NCBI RefSeq assembly: GCF_028548475.1
Contig: NZ_JAQQLE010000001.1
Coordinates: 62,001-126,000 of the forward strand
Source of the DNA: Vogesella margarita
Lineage (GTDB): Bacteria > Pseudomonadota > Gammaproteobacteria > Burkholderiales > Chromobacteriaceae
DNA length: 64,000 bases
Reading direction: 5' to 3'
The notes under the pieces are model-generated. The model was not told where the DNA came from. It worked only from the letters and a program-made list of their open reading frames with translations, and made no database searches. Below are positions 42,774-52,675 of this stretch, piece by piece. The stretch's first letter is position 1; the number at the start of each line of letters is the position of its first letter. Made by a program: the position numbers and the translations under genes.

Positions 42774-42845
42774 GCGGCAAGTCGCCGCGCACGGCGGGGC
42801 GATCGGGTAGAATCCCGCTGTTATTCCTACTCGAGAGCCCGCGCC

Positions 42846-43562
42846 ATGCGTTCATCCCAACGCGCTGCCGACGCACTGCGCAGCGTCCGCATTACCCGCC
42901 ACTACACCCGTCACGCCGAAGGTTCGGTGCTGATCGAATTCGGCGACACCAAGGTGATCTGCACCGCCAGTGTTGACGAGACCGTGCCCGGTTTCCTGAA
43001 GGGAAAGGGCCAGGGCTGGGTCACCGCCGAATACGGCATGCTGCCGCGCTCGACCCACAGCCGCATGCGCCGCGAGGCGGCCAGCGGCAAACAATCCGGC
43101 CGTACCCAGGAGATCCAGCGCCTGATCGGGCGCAGCCTGCGTGCGGTGGTGGACCTGGCCAAGCTCGGCGAACGCCAGATCCAGATCGACTGCGACGTGA
43201 TCCAGGCCGACGGCGGCACCCGCACCGCCAGCATCACCGGTGCCTACATCGCGCTGGCCGATGCCATCAACGGCCTGCTGGCCGCCGGCAAGCTCGGCGA
43301 AAACCCGCTGCGCCAGCACGTGGCGGCGATTTCGGTCGGCATCGTCGACGGCGTGCCACTGCTGGATCTGGACTATGAAGAAGACTCCGGCTGCGAGACC
43401 GACATGAACGTGGTGATGACCGGTGACGGCCGTTTTGTCGAGGTGCAGGGCACCGCGGAAGGGGTACCGTTCAGCCGCGAAGAAATGAACGCCTTGCTGG
43501 CGCTGGCGGAGAAGGGCATCGCCGAACTGGTCCTACTGCAGCGCCAGGCGCTGGCGGAGTAA
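42846..43562 (+). CDS. rph: Ribonuclease PH
   Basis: A 238-residue phosphorolytic exonuclease that trims tRNA 3' ends. The N-terminus [29 protein letters not shown] and the phosphate site [15 protein letters not shown] are diagnostic. Followed by a perfect palindromic terminator. Confidence 0.97.
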   Translation: MRSSQRAADALRSVRITRHYTRHAEGSVLIEFGDTKVICTASVDETVPGFLKGKGQGWVTAEYGMLPRSTHSRMRREAASGKQSGRTQEIQRLIGRSLRAVVDLAKLGERQIQIDCDVIQADGGTRTASITGAYIALADAINGLLAAGKLGENPLRQHVAAISVGIVDGVPLLDLDYEEDSGCETDMNVVMTGDGRFVEVQGTAEGVPFSREEMNALLALAEKGIAELVLLQRQALAE

Positions 43563-43609
43563 GCGCGATCTGAAACGATGGTGCCACCGGCACGGATGGC
43601 GCCAAAAAC

Positions 43610-43647
43610 AAACAGGGTTGGCCGCATGCGGCCAACCCTGTTTTGCT
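43610..43647. terminator. Perfect 34-bp palindrome after rph, repeat-word variant
   Basis: Two abutting 17-base arms (43610-43626, 43627-43643) contain the word with one change (CCAACCCT). T runs follow on both strands; it serves convergent rph and the small basic protein gene. Confidence 0.85.
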
Positions 43648-43693
43648 TGATGCCGGCGCCCGCGCTGATGCGGGGCGGTATCGTGCTGACAGC

Positions 43694-43918
43694 TTACTGA
43701 GCTGGTTTGGTTTCAGCTGGCTTAACTGCTTTTTTAGCAGCAGTCTTTTTGGCTTTAACGATCTTGTGCTCAACTTTTGCCGGTGCTTTTTTCGCAGCTG
43801 GTGCAACGGCGGCAGGAGCGGAAGCGGCAACAACCGGCTTTTTAGCATCGGCGGCAAAGCCTGCGGAAGCTGCAACAGCGAATGCCAGGCCACTTACTAC
43901 CAGAGTCAGTTTTTTCAT
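43694..43918 (-). CDS. Small exported Lys/Ala/Pro-rich basic protein
   Basis: A 74-residue protein with a clean signal peptide (MKKLTLVVSGLAFAVAASAGFA) and a mature part of about 50 residues composed almost wholly of Ala, Lys, Pro and Val, resembling histone H1 tails or acid-shock proteins. AAAGGA precedes the start. Function unknown; a periplasmic location is predicted. It is transcribed in the same direction as, and downstream of, the two-component operon. Confidence 0.75.
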   Translation of the reverse strand: MKKLTLVVSGLAFAVAASAGFAADAKKPVVAASAPAAVAPAAKKAPAKVEHKIVKAKKTAAKKAVKPAETKPAQ

Positions 43919-43983
43919 GATCAATCCTTTGAACGTTATCGAGGCTTCAGGAGTTGCCGCCAACGCGACGGCATGGACACATC

Positions 43984-45312
43984 CTACGACCCGGGACTGA
44001 CCGGCGTCTGTTGGCAATTGTTGTCATGTGTAACGCTTTGTACGAGCGGCCAGCACAGGCTCACCTGCGCCCCCTGCCACGGGCTGTCCTCGATGCTGAC
44101 GCGGCCGCCATGCGCCTGCATGATCTGGTTGACGATGGCCAGCCCGAGGCCGAGCTGCCCCTTGCTGCGTGCCGCGCCGCCCTCCAGCTGCACGAAGGGC
44201 TCCAGCACCCGTACCCGTTGCTCGGGCGGGATGCCGGGGCCATCATCGGCCACGCGCAGATACTGCCAGCCATCCGCTACGGCGAAGCTCAGCCGGATGT
44301 GCTGTCGCGCGTAGCGCGCGGCGTTGTTCAGCAGATTGTCTAGCGCCCGCCCCAGCAAGGCCGGGTCCGCGTTCAGCTGTGCGGCACCGACCTCCAGTTC
44401 GCCCCACGATGCGTTCTGCTGCAGCGCCGGCGCCTCGTGCAGGTGTGCCGCCAGCCAGGGTTGTGCGGCGAAGGTCTGCTGCTGCAGCGCGAGGTCGGGG
44501 CGCGCCAGTTGCGCGTGCAGCAGCAACTCGTCGATCAGCGCGCCGATGTCGCCCAGATCGCGCTCGACGCCGGCATCGGTGACGGCAGCGTTGTCGTCAT
44601 CGCGCAGCGCCAGCCGGTAACGCAGGCGCGCCAGCGGCGTGCGCAACTCGTGGGCCACGGCATGGAGCAGGGTCTGTTTGCTGTCCAGCAGCAGCTGTAC
44701 GCTGTCCGCCATGTGGTTGAAGCCTTGTGCCAGCGGCTGCAGGCCGGAGTTTTGCGGCAGCGTCACGCGGACATCGAACTGGCCGTCGGCCAGCGCGCGG
44801 GCACTGCGCTCCAGCTGCTGCAGCTCGCGCCAGTGCGGCCGCATCCACAGGAACACCGGCAGCGCCAGCAGCGCGCCGATCAGGCCGAGCAGGGCAAGGT
44901 CGACCCAGTGCAGTTCCTGCAGGAACACCAGGTAGGGCATCGGTCCGGCAACCAGCACATAGGGTGTGCGGTCCAGGCGCTGCAGGTAGGTGGTCTCGTC
45001 TTCCTGCATGATGATCTCGCCGCTCTTCAGCGCGCGCATCGCCTCGGCGTCGATCGGCAGCGTCTCCAGCTGGGTCAGCGCCAGCGGGAAGCCGAGATCA
45101 TGATCCAGCTCTGCCAGCGCCTGCGGCCACTGCGGTTGCGGCACCGTGCGCAGCTCGGTCTCGATCAGCGCCAGCGTGGTGCGCAACAGGTCGGTCAGCA
45201 GGCGGGTGCCGGTGGTATCGGCGACTTCGCGGTACACCAGGCCGACCAGCAAGGCGCCGATGCCGAAACAGAGCATCAGCAACAGGTAAAACTGGATGAA
45301 CAGACGGCGCAT
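43984..45312 (-). CDS. Sensor histidine kinase (RstB-like)
   Basis: A 442-residue kinase: membrane helix near residues 5-27, periplasmic domain (28-130), second helix (about 135-155), HAMP, then H-box HAVAHELRTPLARLRYRL (His near 219), N-box NLLNNAARYA, G1 DDGPGIP and G2 GLGLAIVNQIM. It follows the response regulator by 6 bases. Architecture and pairing resemble RstBA; the signal is unknown. Confidence 0.92.
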   Translation of the reverse strand: MRRLFIQFYLLLMLCFGIGALLVGLVYREVADTTGTRLLTDLLRTTLALIETELRTVPQPQWPQALAELDHDLGFPLALTQLETLPIDAEAMRALKSGEIIMQEDETTYLQRLDRTPYVLVAGPMPYLVFLQELHWVDLALLGLIGALLALPVFLWMRPHWRELQQLERSARALADGQFDVRVTLPQNSGLQPLAQGFNHMADSVQLLLDSKQTLLHAVAHELRTPLARLRYRLALRDDDNAAVTDAGVERDLGDIGALIDELLLHAQLARPDLALQQQTFAAQPWLAAHLHEAPALQQNASWGELEVGAAQLNADPALLGRALDNLLNNAARYARQHIRLSFAVADGWQYLRVADDGPGIPPEQRVRVLEPFVQLEGGAARSKGQLGLGLAIVNQIMQAHGGRVSIEDSPWQGAQVSLCWPLVQSVTHDNNCQQTPVSPGS

Positions 45313-45318
45313 GACGGC

Positions 45319-46026
45319 TTACCAACCGGACGGGGATAGCAGATACCCCTTGTTACGTATGGTCTTGATCCGTACCGGCGCCGCCGGGTCGTCGCCCAGT
45401 TTTTTGCGCAGGCGCGAGATGGCGATATCGATGCTGCGGTCGAAACCATCGTAATTGAGGCCGCGCATCAGGCGCAGCAGGGTGTCGCGATCCTGCACCT
45501 CGCCGGCGTGGCTGGCCAGCTGCCACAGCAGGTCAAAGTCGGTGGTGGATAGCACGATGCGCTGTCCGTCCAGGCTCACATCGCGGCTGCGGGCGTCAAG
45601 ATGCAGGCCGCCCAGACGAAGCTGCTGGGCGGGCGCCGCCGGAGCCGCCGCCTGTGGCAGGCTGCGATACTGGCGCAGCTGGGCATTGAGGCGTGCGGCC
45701 AGCACCGGCGGTGGCGTGGTTTTGAGGATGTAGTCGTTGGCGCCCAGTTCCAGCCCCATGATCTGGTTCAGGTCGCTGTCCAGCGAGGTGAACATTACGA
45801 TCGGCCGGTCAAAGGTTGGCCGCAGCTCGCGGCACAGCGTCAACCCGTCCTTGCCGGGCAGCAGCACGTCGAGCAAAAGCAGATCCGGCTGCTCGCGCCC
45901 GATCGCCGCCGCCACCTCGTCACCGTGGCTGACGATGATCACCTCGAAGTCGTGACGGGCCAGAAAGGTCTGGATCAGCGTGGCCAGTTCGGCGTCGTCT
46001 TCGGCAAACAGCACTTTGCAGCTCAT
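45319..46026 (-). CDS. OmpR-family response regulator (RstA-like)
   Basis: A 235-residue regulator with receiver domain (phospho-Asp near 52 in DLLLLDVLLPGKDG) and C-terminal winged helix (IDIAISRLRKKLGDD ... IKTIRNKGYLLS). The first gene of a two-gene operon with the sensor kinase. ATG 46026 follows GGGGA. One exact repeat word (45812-45823) encodes RPTF. Confidence 0.94.
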   Translation of the reverse strand: MSCKVLFAEDDAELATLIQTFLARHDFEVIIVSHGDEVAAAIGREQPDLLLLDVLLPGKDGLTLCRELRPTFDRPIVMFTSLDSDLNQIMGLELGANDYILKTTPPPVLAARLNAQLRQYRSLPQAAAPAAPAQQLRLGGLHLDARSRDVSLDGQRIVLSTTDFDLLWQLASHAGEVQDRDTLLRLMRGLNYDGFDRSIDIAISRLRKKLGDDPAAPVRIKTIRNKGYLLSPSGW

Positions 46027-46268
46027 CGGACATCCCCGCGTAAAAACGCGAGTATCCCCCTCGCAGTGCGCCAACGGCAAGTGGCGGGTAGTCGGGCTGG
46101 CCGCTCACGCCACCTTGCCCTCCGCGCAGCGCATCGCTTGACCATACCTTGCCGGGGCGGGGATAATTCCGATCCTTTTCATACGCTTATCTTTGTCGCG
46201 GCCTCGGCGCACCGTTGTTCGGATGCCGTTTGCTGCAGGCGGCGAAGAAAGCGAGCCAAGCTGTCTAC

Positions 46269-47285
46269 ATGAACCCTCAAGATTTGCCGGGCACCCACCC
46301 GGAACGCGCTAGCGCGACCCTGCCATCACGCCGTCTGTCCGTGGCGCCGATGCTGGACTGGACCGACCGCCACTACCGCTATTTCGCGCGCCTGATTACC
46401 AAGAACACCTGGCTGTACACCGAGATGGTGACCACCGGTGCGCTGCTGCACGGCGATGTGCCGCGGCATCTGCGCTACCACGACGCCGAACATCCGATCG
46501 CGCTGCAGCTGGGCGGTTCCGAGCCGTCCGAGCTGGCGCAGTGCGCGAGGTTGGCCGCAGAGTGGGGGTACGACGAAGTCAACCTCAATGTCGGCTGTCC
46601 GTCGGAGCGGGTGCAGAAGGGCGCCTTCGGCGCCTGCCTGATGGCCGAGCCGCAACTGGTGGCCGATTGCGTGAAGGCGATGCGCGACGCGGTGGATATT
46701 GACGTGACGGTGAAGCACCGTATCGGTATCGACCACATCGACAGCTACGACTACATGCGCGAGTTCGTCGATACCGTGGCCGAGGCCGGCTGCCGCACCT
46801 TCATCGTGCACGCGCGCAACGCGATCCTGAAGGGCCTCTCGCCGAAGGAAAACCGCGAGATTCCGCCGCTGAAGTACGAGTACGTGTATCGCCTGAAGCA
46901 GGAGCGCCCCGACCTGGAGATCCTGATCAACGGCGGCATCAAGACCAACGAGGAGATCGCCGCCCACCTGCAGCACGTGGATGGCGTGATGGTGGGGCGC
47001 GAGGCCTATCACAACCCCTACCTGATGGCGGAGTGGGACGCGCTGTTCTACGGCGACGACAGCCGCCCGCTGTCACGCGGCAAGGTGGTGGAGGCGTTGC
47101 TGCCCTACGTCGCGGCGCGGCTGCAGGACGGCAGCAACGTGCGTCACATCGCGCGCCACGTGCTGGGGCTGTTCCAGGGACAGAAGGGCGCGCGGCAATG
47201 GCGGCGCATGCTGTCCGACAGCAAGGAACTGCACGGCGCCGACGAGAGCCTGTTCATCCGCGCGCTGCTGGCGACGCAGGGTTGA
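46269..47285 (+). CDS. dusA: tRNA-dihydrouridine(20/20a) synthase
   Basis: A 338-residue FMN enzyme reducing uridines in the tRNA D-loop. DusA-type start LSVAPMLDWTDRHYRYFARLITKNTWLYTEMVTTGALLHGD; catalytic Cys in VNLNVGCPSERVQKGAFGACL. No strong ribosome site at ATG 46269. Divergent from the response regulator; a short hairpin plus T run at 47341-47361 may terminate it. Confidence 0.95.
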   Translation: MNPQDLPGTHPERASATLPSRRLSVAPMLDWTDRHYRYFARLITKNTWLYTEMVTTGALLHGDVPRHLRYHDAEHPIALQLGGSEPSELAQCARLAAEWGYDEVNLNVGCPSERVQKGAFGACLMAEPQLVADCVKAMRDAVDIDVTVKHRIGIDHIDSYDYMREFVDTVAEAGCRTFIVHARNAILKGLSPKENREIPPLKYEYVYRLKQERPDLEILINGGIKTNEEIAAHLQHVDGVMVGREAYHNPYLMAEWDALFYGDDSRPLSRGKVVEALLPYVAARLQDGSNVRHIARHVLGLFQGQKGARQWRRMLSDSKELHGADESLFIRALLATQG

Positions 47286-47340
47286 ACGGTCACGCCGTTC
47301 TTGCCCGCATTCCTTGTTAAGATACGCCGGACACCCCCAC

Positions 47341-47361
47341 GCCCGCTGCGCCGGGCTTTTT
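47341..47361 (+). terminator. Possible terminator after dusA
   Basis: A short GCCCG/CGGGC stem with a 6-base loop and five Ts. The stem is only 5 bases, so this is weak. Confidence 0.4.
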
Positions 47362-47426
47362 GGTTTTCTGGCGGGGAGCGCCGGCGGCTGCAAGCCTGGC
47401 CGCGCTAGCCGCCATCGGAGCAAAGC

Positions 47427-48023
47427 ATGATCGACAAACTGGTACTGGCCAGCAACAACGCCGGCAAGCTGAAAGAATTCGCCGCCCTGCTGGCGCCGCT
47501 GGGCATCGAGGTGATTCCGCAGGGCCGCCTCAACGTGCCGGAGTGCGCGGAGCCGCACTACACCTTCCTGGAAAACGCGCTGGAAAAGGCGCGCCACGCC
47601 AGCCACATGACCGGCCTGCCGGCACTGGCCGACGATTCCGGCATCTGCGTCGAAGCGCTGGGCGGCAAGCCCGGCGTGCAGTCGGCGCGCTTTGCCGGCG
47701 AGCCGAAATCGGACGAGCGCAACAACGCCAGGCTGGTGGAAAAGCTGCAGGGCAAGGCCAACCGCCGCGCCTACTACTACTGCGTGCTGGTGCTGGTGCG
47801 CCACGCCGACGATCCGCAACCGCTGGTGGTCGATGGTGCCTGGTACGGCGAGGTGGTCGATACCCCGTCCGGTAACGGCGGCTTCGGCTACGACCCGCAC
47901 TTCTGGCTGCCCAGCCACGGCTGTACCGTCGCCGATCTGCCGGCCGGGGTAAAGAACGGCATCAGCCACCGCGGCCAGGCAATGCAGGCGCTGCTGGCGA
48001 AACTTCAGGCGCAACTGGCATGA
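47427..48023 (+). CDS. rdgB: dITP/XTP pyrophosphatase
   Basis: A 198-residue house-cleaning enzyme that hydrolyses non-canonical purine triphosphates. LVLASNNAGKLKEFAALL, ALADDSGICVEALGG and GGFGYDPHFWLP are family hallmarks. Its stop overlaps the hemW start by 4 bases. Confidence 0.96.
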   Translation: MIDKLVLASNNAGKLKEFAALLAPLGIEVIPQGRLNVPECAEPHYTFLENALEKARHASHMTGLPALADDSGICVEALGGKPGVQSARFAGEPKSDERNNARLVEKLQGKANRRAYYYCVLVLVRHADDPQPLVVDGAWYGEVVDTPSGNGGFGYDPHFWLPSHGCTVADLPAGVKNGISHRGQAMQALLAKLQAQLA

Positions 48024-49273
48024 GCGTGATCGATCTGTCGGCGCTGAAGAGCGGCTTGAAAGAATTGCCGCCGCTGTCGCTGTACATCCACTTCCCGTGG
48101 TGCGTGAAGAAGTGCCCGTACTGCGACTTCAACTCGCACGAGTTCAAGCCGGTGCCGGGCGCCATCGCCATCCAGGCTGCTGACAACGTTGGCCGCAGCC
48201 GCGTCGGCGACGGCTTCGACGAGATGGCCTACGTCGAGGCGCTGCTGCGCGACTTCGAGTACAGCCTGCCGGCCATCTGGGGCCGGCCGATCACCACCAT
48301 CTTCATGGGCGGCGGCACGCCCAGCCTGTTCTCGCCAGAGGTGATGGACGCGCTGCTGGCCGGCCTGCGCGCGCGTGCACGCATCCACCCGGATGCCGAG
48401 ATCACCATGGAGGCCAACCCCGGCACCTTCGAGAGCGAGCGCTTCAAGGGCTATCGCGATGCCGGCATCAACCGGCTGTCGATCGGCATCCAGAGCTTCG
48501 ATCCGCGCCAACTGAAGGCGCTGGGCCGCATCCACGACGGTGACGAGGCACGGCGCGCGGTGGAGATCGCGCTGACGCACTTCGACAACGTCAACCTCGA
48601 CCTGATGTACGCGCTGCCGAACCAGACGCTGGCCGAGGCGCTGGCCGACATCGACACCGCCATCGGCTTTGGCGTCACGCACATCTCCGCCTACCACCTG
48701 ACCATCGAGCCGAACACGCTGTTTGCGGTGCAGCTGCCGGCCAACCTCCCGGACGACGACATCTCCGCCGACATGCAGGAGGCGATCGAGGCGCGGCTGG
48801 AAGGCGCCGGTTACGTGCACTACGAGACCTCGGCCTTCGGCAAGCCCGGCCGTTTTTCCCGTCACAATGTCAACTACTGGCAGTTTGGCGACTACGTCGG
48901 CATCGGCGCCGGCGCGCACGGCAAGATCAGCTCGCACGAGGGCGTGGTGCGCGAGATGCGCTACAAGCAGCCGGCGGCCTATCTGCAGGCGGTGGCGGAC
49001 GGCAAGCCGGTGCAGACCAGCCACAAGGTTGGCCGCAAGGCGCTGCCGTTCGAATTCATGATGAACACCCTGCGCCTGACCGGCGGCTTCGAGACCAGAC
49101 TGTTCAGCGAACGCACCGGTTTGCCGGTATCCTGTATCCAATCTCAATTGCGGCAAGCGCAGGCAGACGGGCTGATCGAACAGGATCTCACCCATCTGCG
49201 GCCAACCTTGAAGGGCCAGCGCTTCCTCAACGACCTGTTAACCCTGTTCCTGCACGACGAAGGAGAAAACTGA
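48020..49273 (+). CDS. hemW: Heme chaperone HemW (radical SAM, formerly HemN-like)
   Basis: A 417-residue radical SAM protein with the CxxxCxxC cluster motif ([14 protein letters not shown]) and GGGTPS. It is the HemW chaperone type found next to rdgB, not a coproporphyrinogen oxidase. Just after the cluster motif there is an unusual insertion of about 20 residues ([20 protein letters not shown]) that holds a one-mismatch repeat word. Exact words lie further on at 49025 and 49198. Confidence 0.93.
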   Translation: MSVIDLSALKSGLKELPPLSLYIHFPWCVKKCPYCDFNSHEFKPVPGAIAIQAADNVGRSRVGDGFDEMAYVEALLRDFEYSLPAIWGRPITTIFMGGGTPSLFSPEVMDALLAGLRARARIHPDAEITMEANPGTFESERFKGYRDAGINRLSIGIQSFDPRQLKALGRIHDGDEARRAVEIALTHFDNVNLDLMYALPNQTLAEALADIDTAIGFGVTHISAYHLTIEPNTLFAVQLPANLPDDDISADMQEAIEARLEGAGYVHYETSAFGKPGRFSRHNVNYWQFGDYVGIGAGAHGKISSHEGVVREMRYKQPAAYLQAVADGKPVQTSHKVGRKALPFEFMMNTLRLTGGFETRLFSERTGLPVSCIQSQLRQAQADGLIEQDLTHLRPTLKGQRFLNDLLTLFLHDEGEN

Positions 49274-49659
49274 TGGCCAAAGAAATCATCCACACCGACA
49301 AGGCCCCGGCGGCAATCGGCGCCTACTCGCAAGCGGTCAAGGCCGGCAACACCGTGTACCTGTCCGGGCAGATCCCGCTGGATCCGGTAACGATGACCGT
49401 AGTGGAAGGCGGCTTTGCCGCGGAAACCCACCAGATGTTCAAGAACCTGAAAGCGGTGTGCGAAGCCGCCGGCGGCTCGCTGGACCAGATCGTGAAGCTG
49501 AATGCTTTCCTGACCGACCTGTCCAACTTCGCCACCTTCAACGAGATCATGGGCCAGTACATGAGCCAGCCGTTCCCGGCACGCGCCGCCATCGGCGTGG
49601 CCAGCCTGCCCAAGGGCGTGCAGGTGGAAGCCGACGCGATCATGGTGCTGGGCGAGTAA
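49273..49659 (+). CDS. ridA: RidA family reactive enamine/imine deaminase
   Basis: A 128-residue protein that hydrolyses 2-aminoacrylate-type intermediates. [29 protein letters not shown] and the Arg in [22 protein letters not shown] are conserved. It starts on the last base of the hemW stop codon, so the three genes rdgB-hemW-ridA form one operon, closed by a terminator. Confidence 0.96.
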   Translation: MAKEIIHTDKAPAAIGAYSQAVKAGNTVYLSGQIPLDPVTMTVVEGGFAAETHQMFKNLKAVCEAAGGSLDQIVKLNAFLTDLSNFATFNEIMGQYMSQPFPARAAIGVASLPKGVQVEADAIMVLGE

Positions 49660-49682
49660 TTGCCGGTATCCGGAAGTTGAAC

Positions 49683-49711
49683 AAAAAGCGGCCTGCGGGC
49701 CGCTTTTTGTT
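49683..49711 (+). terminator. Intrinsic terminator of rdgB-hemW-ridA
   Basis: An 11-base stem AAAAAGCGGCC/GGCCGCTTTTT with a 4-base loop and T-rich tail. Confidence 0.92.
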
Positions 49712-49756
49712 TGGCTGCGCTGCCAAGGCATGGCTGTGCGGAGTGTTTTCACTTGA

Positions 49757-49785
49757 TTGACATCTGCCGGTGGCGTGCATAGCTT
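49757..49785 (+). promoter_or_regulatory. Candidate sigma-70 promoter of the zinc-ribbon gene
   Basis: TTGACA, 17 bases, TAGCTT. Perfect -35 and spacing, moderate -10, about 105 bases before the start. Confidence 0.45.
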
Positions 49786-49890
49786 GAATGGATGCCGCGA
49801 GCACGCTTGCTGCCAGGGGGCGTGACGGCTTGATCGCGACTTGGCAACTGGCGTTCCATCATCAGAAAGCCCGATCCGGGAGTGTGCAGC

Positions 49891-50931
49891 ATGACCAATC
49901 ATCTAAGGCTGTCCGAGAAATGGTTCAACCGCGGTTTGTGGCTAATCGCCTTTTTGTTTGCCTATTTCCTGACCGGTCTGGGCGGAACCATTGTTGGGGA
50001 CCTGCCCAAGGTGGAAAACAGGCTGTCAACGGAGGATTTTGTCGACAAGGTACTGAAGTCCAAATTAACGCTTGAGCTCAAAAAACTGGATCAGGAAGTC
50101 GTCATCGCATCCGACAAACTGGATCAGGCAAGGCTGCAGTCGCAAACCGCGCGGGCGGATTATCAGGCAGCCAGACAGGCGTTTGAGGCGTGGGTGACAA
50201 CCAGAAACGCGACCCAGGATGCCGAGCAGGATCAGGACCTGCTGTCGCGAACCGCCAAGCTGGAAAAGCTGAAACTGCGCGAGCGCGAGTCGCTGATGGC
50301 TGTTGAAGCGATCCAGAAGCAACAGCTGGATACGCTGCAGGAAAAAGAGCGGGTCAATCGGGATATCGCGGCTTTGCAGGAGGCGGCCAGGATCAGGTTT
50401 GAAGAGGATTACAAGCAGATAGAGCTGCGCATTTTTGCTTACCGACTCGCCTTTGTCTTGCCGTTGCTGGCCACCGCCAGCTACCTGTTTGCCAAACATC
50501 GCAAGAAAGCCTACTGGCCCTTTGTCTGGGGCTTCATCATTTTCAGCCTGTTCGCCTTCTTTGTAGAGCTGGTGCCTTATTTGCCAAGTTATGGCGGCTA
50601 TGTCAGGTATACGGTTGGCGTCGTGGTCACCCTGGCTGTCGGCAAGTATTCGATAGCCGCGCTGCAAAAATACCTGGAGCAGCAGCGGGAGCTGGAGCAA
50701 CAACCCGATTTCCAGCGCAAGAATGACATCCAGTACGATCTGGCGCAGACCCGAATCGTCAAAGGCATCTGCCCAAGTTGCGAGCGTCCGATCGCCAGGG
50801 ACAATGACAATTTCTGCCAGCATTGCGGCATAGAGATATTTGATAAATGCACATCATGCGGCACGCGGAAAATCGCATTTTCAAAGTTCTGCTTTCATTG
50901 CGGCAAGAAGACAGAGGAGAGCCCGCCCTAG
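49891..50931 (+). CDS. Zinc-ribbon membrane protein with coiled coil, function unknown
   Basis: A 346-residue protein: membrane helix (about 16-38), a long charged coiled coil (55-180), two more membrane helices (about 188-205 and 210-235) and possibly a third (240-260), then a C-terminal double zinc ribbon with CPSC, CQHC, CTSC and CFHC pairs in about 50 residues. GGGAG supports ATG 49891. I do not recognise a named family. It is monocistronic between terminators. The architecture suggests a membrane scaffold or sensor. Confidence 0.75.
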   Translation: MTNHLRLSEKWFNRGLWLIAFLFAYFLTGLGGTIVGDLPKVENRLSTEDFVDKVLKSKLTLELKKLDQEVVIASDKLDQARLQSQTARADYQAARQAFEAWVTTRNATQDAEQDQDLLSRTAKLEKLKLRERESLMAVEAIQKQQLDTLQEKERVNRDIAALQEAARIRFEEDYKQIELRIFAYRLAFVLPLLATASYLFAKHRKKAYWPFVWGFIIFSLFAFFVELVPYLPSYGGYVRYTVGVVVTLAVGKYSIAALQKYLEQQRELEQQPDFQRKNDIQYDLAQTRIVKGICPSCERPIARDNDNFCQHCGIEIFDKCTSCGTRKIAFSKFCFHCGKKTEESPP

Positions 50932-50990
50932 CCGGCGGTGCTTACTGAGGTGTTGGGATTGCTCTGCCATATGTGCAGGCATGGGGCGCA

Positions 50991-51020
50991 AAAAAGCCCG
51001 CTCATCCGAGCGGGCTTTTT
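50991..51020. terminator. Bidirectional terminator
   Basis: A 13-base stem AAAAAGCCCGCTC/GAGCGGGCTTTTT with a 4-base loop, between convergent genes. Confidence 0.93.
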
Positions 51021-51043
51021 GTCGACTGCTGCGCAGAAAAAGC

Positions 51044-52294
51044 TTAGCCGTTCTGGCGTGCCAGCTGCGGTGCGCTTTCTTCCACGTCACCGGCTGCGAT
51101 GCAGGCGGTGGCGGTGAACAGCACGTCGGTGGAGCTGTTCAGCGCGGTTTCCGCCGAGTCCTGCACTACGCCGATGATGAAGCCGACGGCCACCACCTGC
51201 ATTGCCACGTCGTTGCTGATGCCGAACAGGCTGCACGCCATCGGGATCAGCAGCAGCGAGCCACCGGCCACGCCGGAGGCGCCGCAGGCGGCGACGGTGG
51301 ACAGGATCGACAGCAGCAGGGCGGTCGGCAGATCCACGGCGATGCCCAGGGTGTGTACCGCGGCTAGGCTCAGCACCGAGATGGTGATGGCAGCACCGGC
51401 CATGTTGATGGTGGCGCCCAGCGGGATCGACACCGAGTAGGTGTCTTCATTCAGGCCCAGCTTCTTGCACAGGTTCATGTTGACCGGGATGTTGGCGGCC
51501 GAGCTGCGGGTGAAGAAGGCGGTGACGCCGCTTTCGCGCAGGCAGGTGAACACCAGTGGGAACGGGTTGCGACGCAGGGTCAGACCGACGATCAGCGGGT
51601 TCACCACCAGTGCGATGAACAGCATGGCGCCGACCAGTACCAGCAGCAGCTGGCTGTAGCCCAGCAGCGACGACAGGCCGGTGGTGGCCACCGCTTCGGC
51701 GACCAGGCCGAACACGCCGACCGGAGCAAAGCGGATGATCACGCCGACGATGCGCGATACGCCGTCGGCCAGCTCGTTCAGCAGGGTCTTGGTGCTGTCG
51801 CTGGCGTGATGCAGTGCCATGCCCAGTGCTACGGCCCAGGTCAGGATGCCGATGTAGTTACCGGTGGCGATGGCGTTGATCGGGTTGTCCACGATCTGGA
51901 ACACCAGGTTGTTCAGTACCTGGCCGATGCCGCTAGGCGGGGTGGTATCGGCAACAGCGGCCACCAGTTTCAGCGTGGTCGGGAAGGCAAAGCTGGCCAG
52001 CACGCCGGTCACGGCGGCCAGGAAGGTGCCCAGCAGGTACAGGGTCAGAACCGGGCGCATATTGGTCTGCACGCCCTGTTTCTTGTTGGCGATGGCGCTG
52101 GCCACCAGCACGAACACCAGTACCGGTGCCACGGCCTTCAGGCCCTTGACGAACAGGCTGCCGAGGAAGGTCAGCGACTTGGCGGTGTCGGGAGCGAAGC
52201 TGGCCACCGCAATACCGGCCAGCATGCCGATCAGGATCTGCAGCACGATGCTGCCATTCATGATCCTGCTGATAATCGAAGGATTCTGCTGCAT
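51044..52294 (-). CDS. sstT: Serine/threonine:sodium symporter
   Basis: A 416-residue multi-pass transporter of the dicarboxylate/amino acid:cation symporter family. The SstT type is seen from the start ([18 protein letters not shown]), the re-entrant serine-rich loop [21 protein letters not shown], and [13 protein letters not shown]. It imports serine and threonine with sodium. AGGGAA precedes ATG 52294. Confidence 0.95.
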   Translation of the reverse strand: MQQNPSIISRIMNGSIVLQILIGMLAGIAVASFAPDTAKSLTFLGSLFVKGLKAVAPVLVFVLVASAIANKKQGVQTNMRPVLTLYLLGTFLAAVTGVLASFAFPTTLKLVAAVADTTPPSGIGQVLNNLVFQIVDNPINAIATGNYIGILTWAVALGMALHHASDSTKTLLNELADGVSRIVGVIIRFAPVGVFGLVAEAVATTGLSSLLGYSQLLLVLVGAMLFIALVVNPLIVGLTLRRNPFPLVFTCLRESGVTAFFTRSSAANIPVNMNLCKKLGLNEDTYSVSIPLGATINMAGAAITISVLSLAAVHTLGIAVDLPTALLLSILSTVAACGASGVAGGSLLLIPMACSLFGISNDVAMQVVAVGFIIGVVQDSAETALNSSTDVLFTATACIAAGDVEESAPQLARQNG

Positions 52295-52675
52295 AAATTC
52301 CCTAAATCTAGATGTGTTGAGTTGCTACGGGGACAACAGCCGGCACGGTGGCAGATTCTTTTTGTCTTGCCGTGAACGCTTGCGGCCGGACTGCGGCGGC
52401 GGGGTGGAGCCCGTCACCTCGGGGCGTTGCGAAATGCCATGAAAAACAGGCACATCGGTGTTGTGGTGCGCAGTGTAACAAATTTTTTACTTGCAGAAAA
52501 AATTCAGTATCCAGGATGCGGTGCCATTGTCATCGCTGGCGGAACAGGCTGTTCCGGCTGGCGTGCTTCTGGCCGCGCCACCGGCTGTGGCCTAATGGGG
52601 ACTTTGCCGGGCGGGATGAAGCGTCCCCGGCGCTGCGGCCAACCTTGCTGGCAGCAGTCATTAACAGGAGCCACC
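52295..52675. promoter_or_regulatory. 381-base divergent region between sstT and a phzF-like gene
   Basis: No gene is convincing here. It holds an extended -10 (TGTTACACT) reading toward sstT at 52472-52480, a GGGGAC/GTCCCC hairpin at 52597-52628, and one exact repeat word at 52635-52646, shortly before the CAGGAG ribosome site of the next gene. Confidence 0.5.

Noticed and set aside
48020-49273. Oxygen-independent coproporphyrinogen III oxidase (HemN)
   Set aside because: Length, N-terminus and linkage to rdgB fit the HemW heme chaperone subgroup.
52427-52675. Upstream extension of the PhzF-like protein
   Set aside because: The extension has no family similarity, and a CAGGAG site directly precedes ATG 52676.
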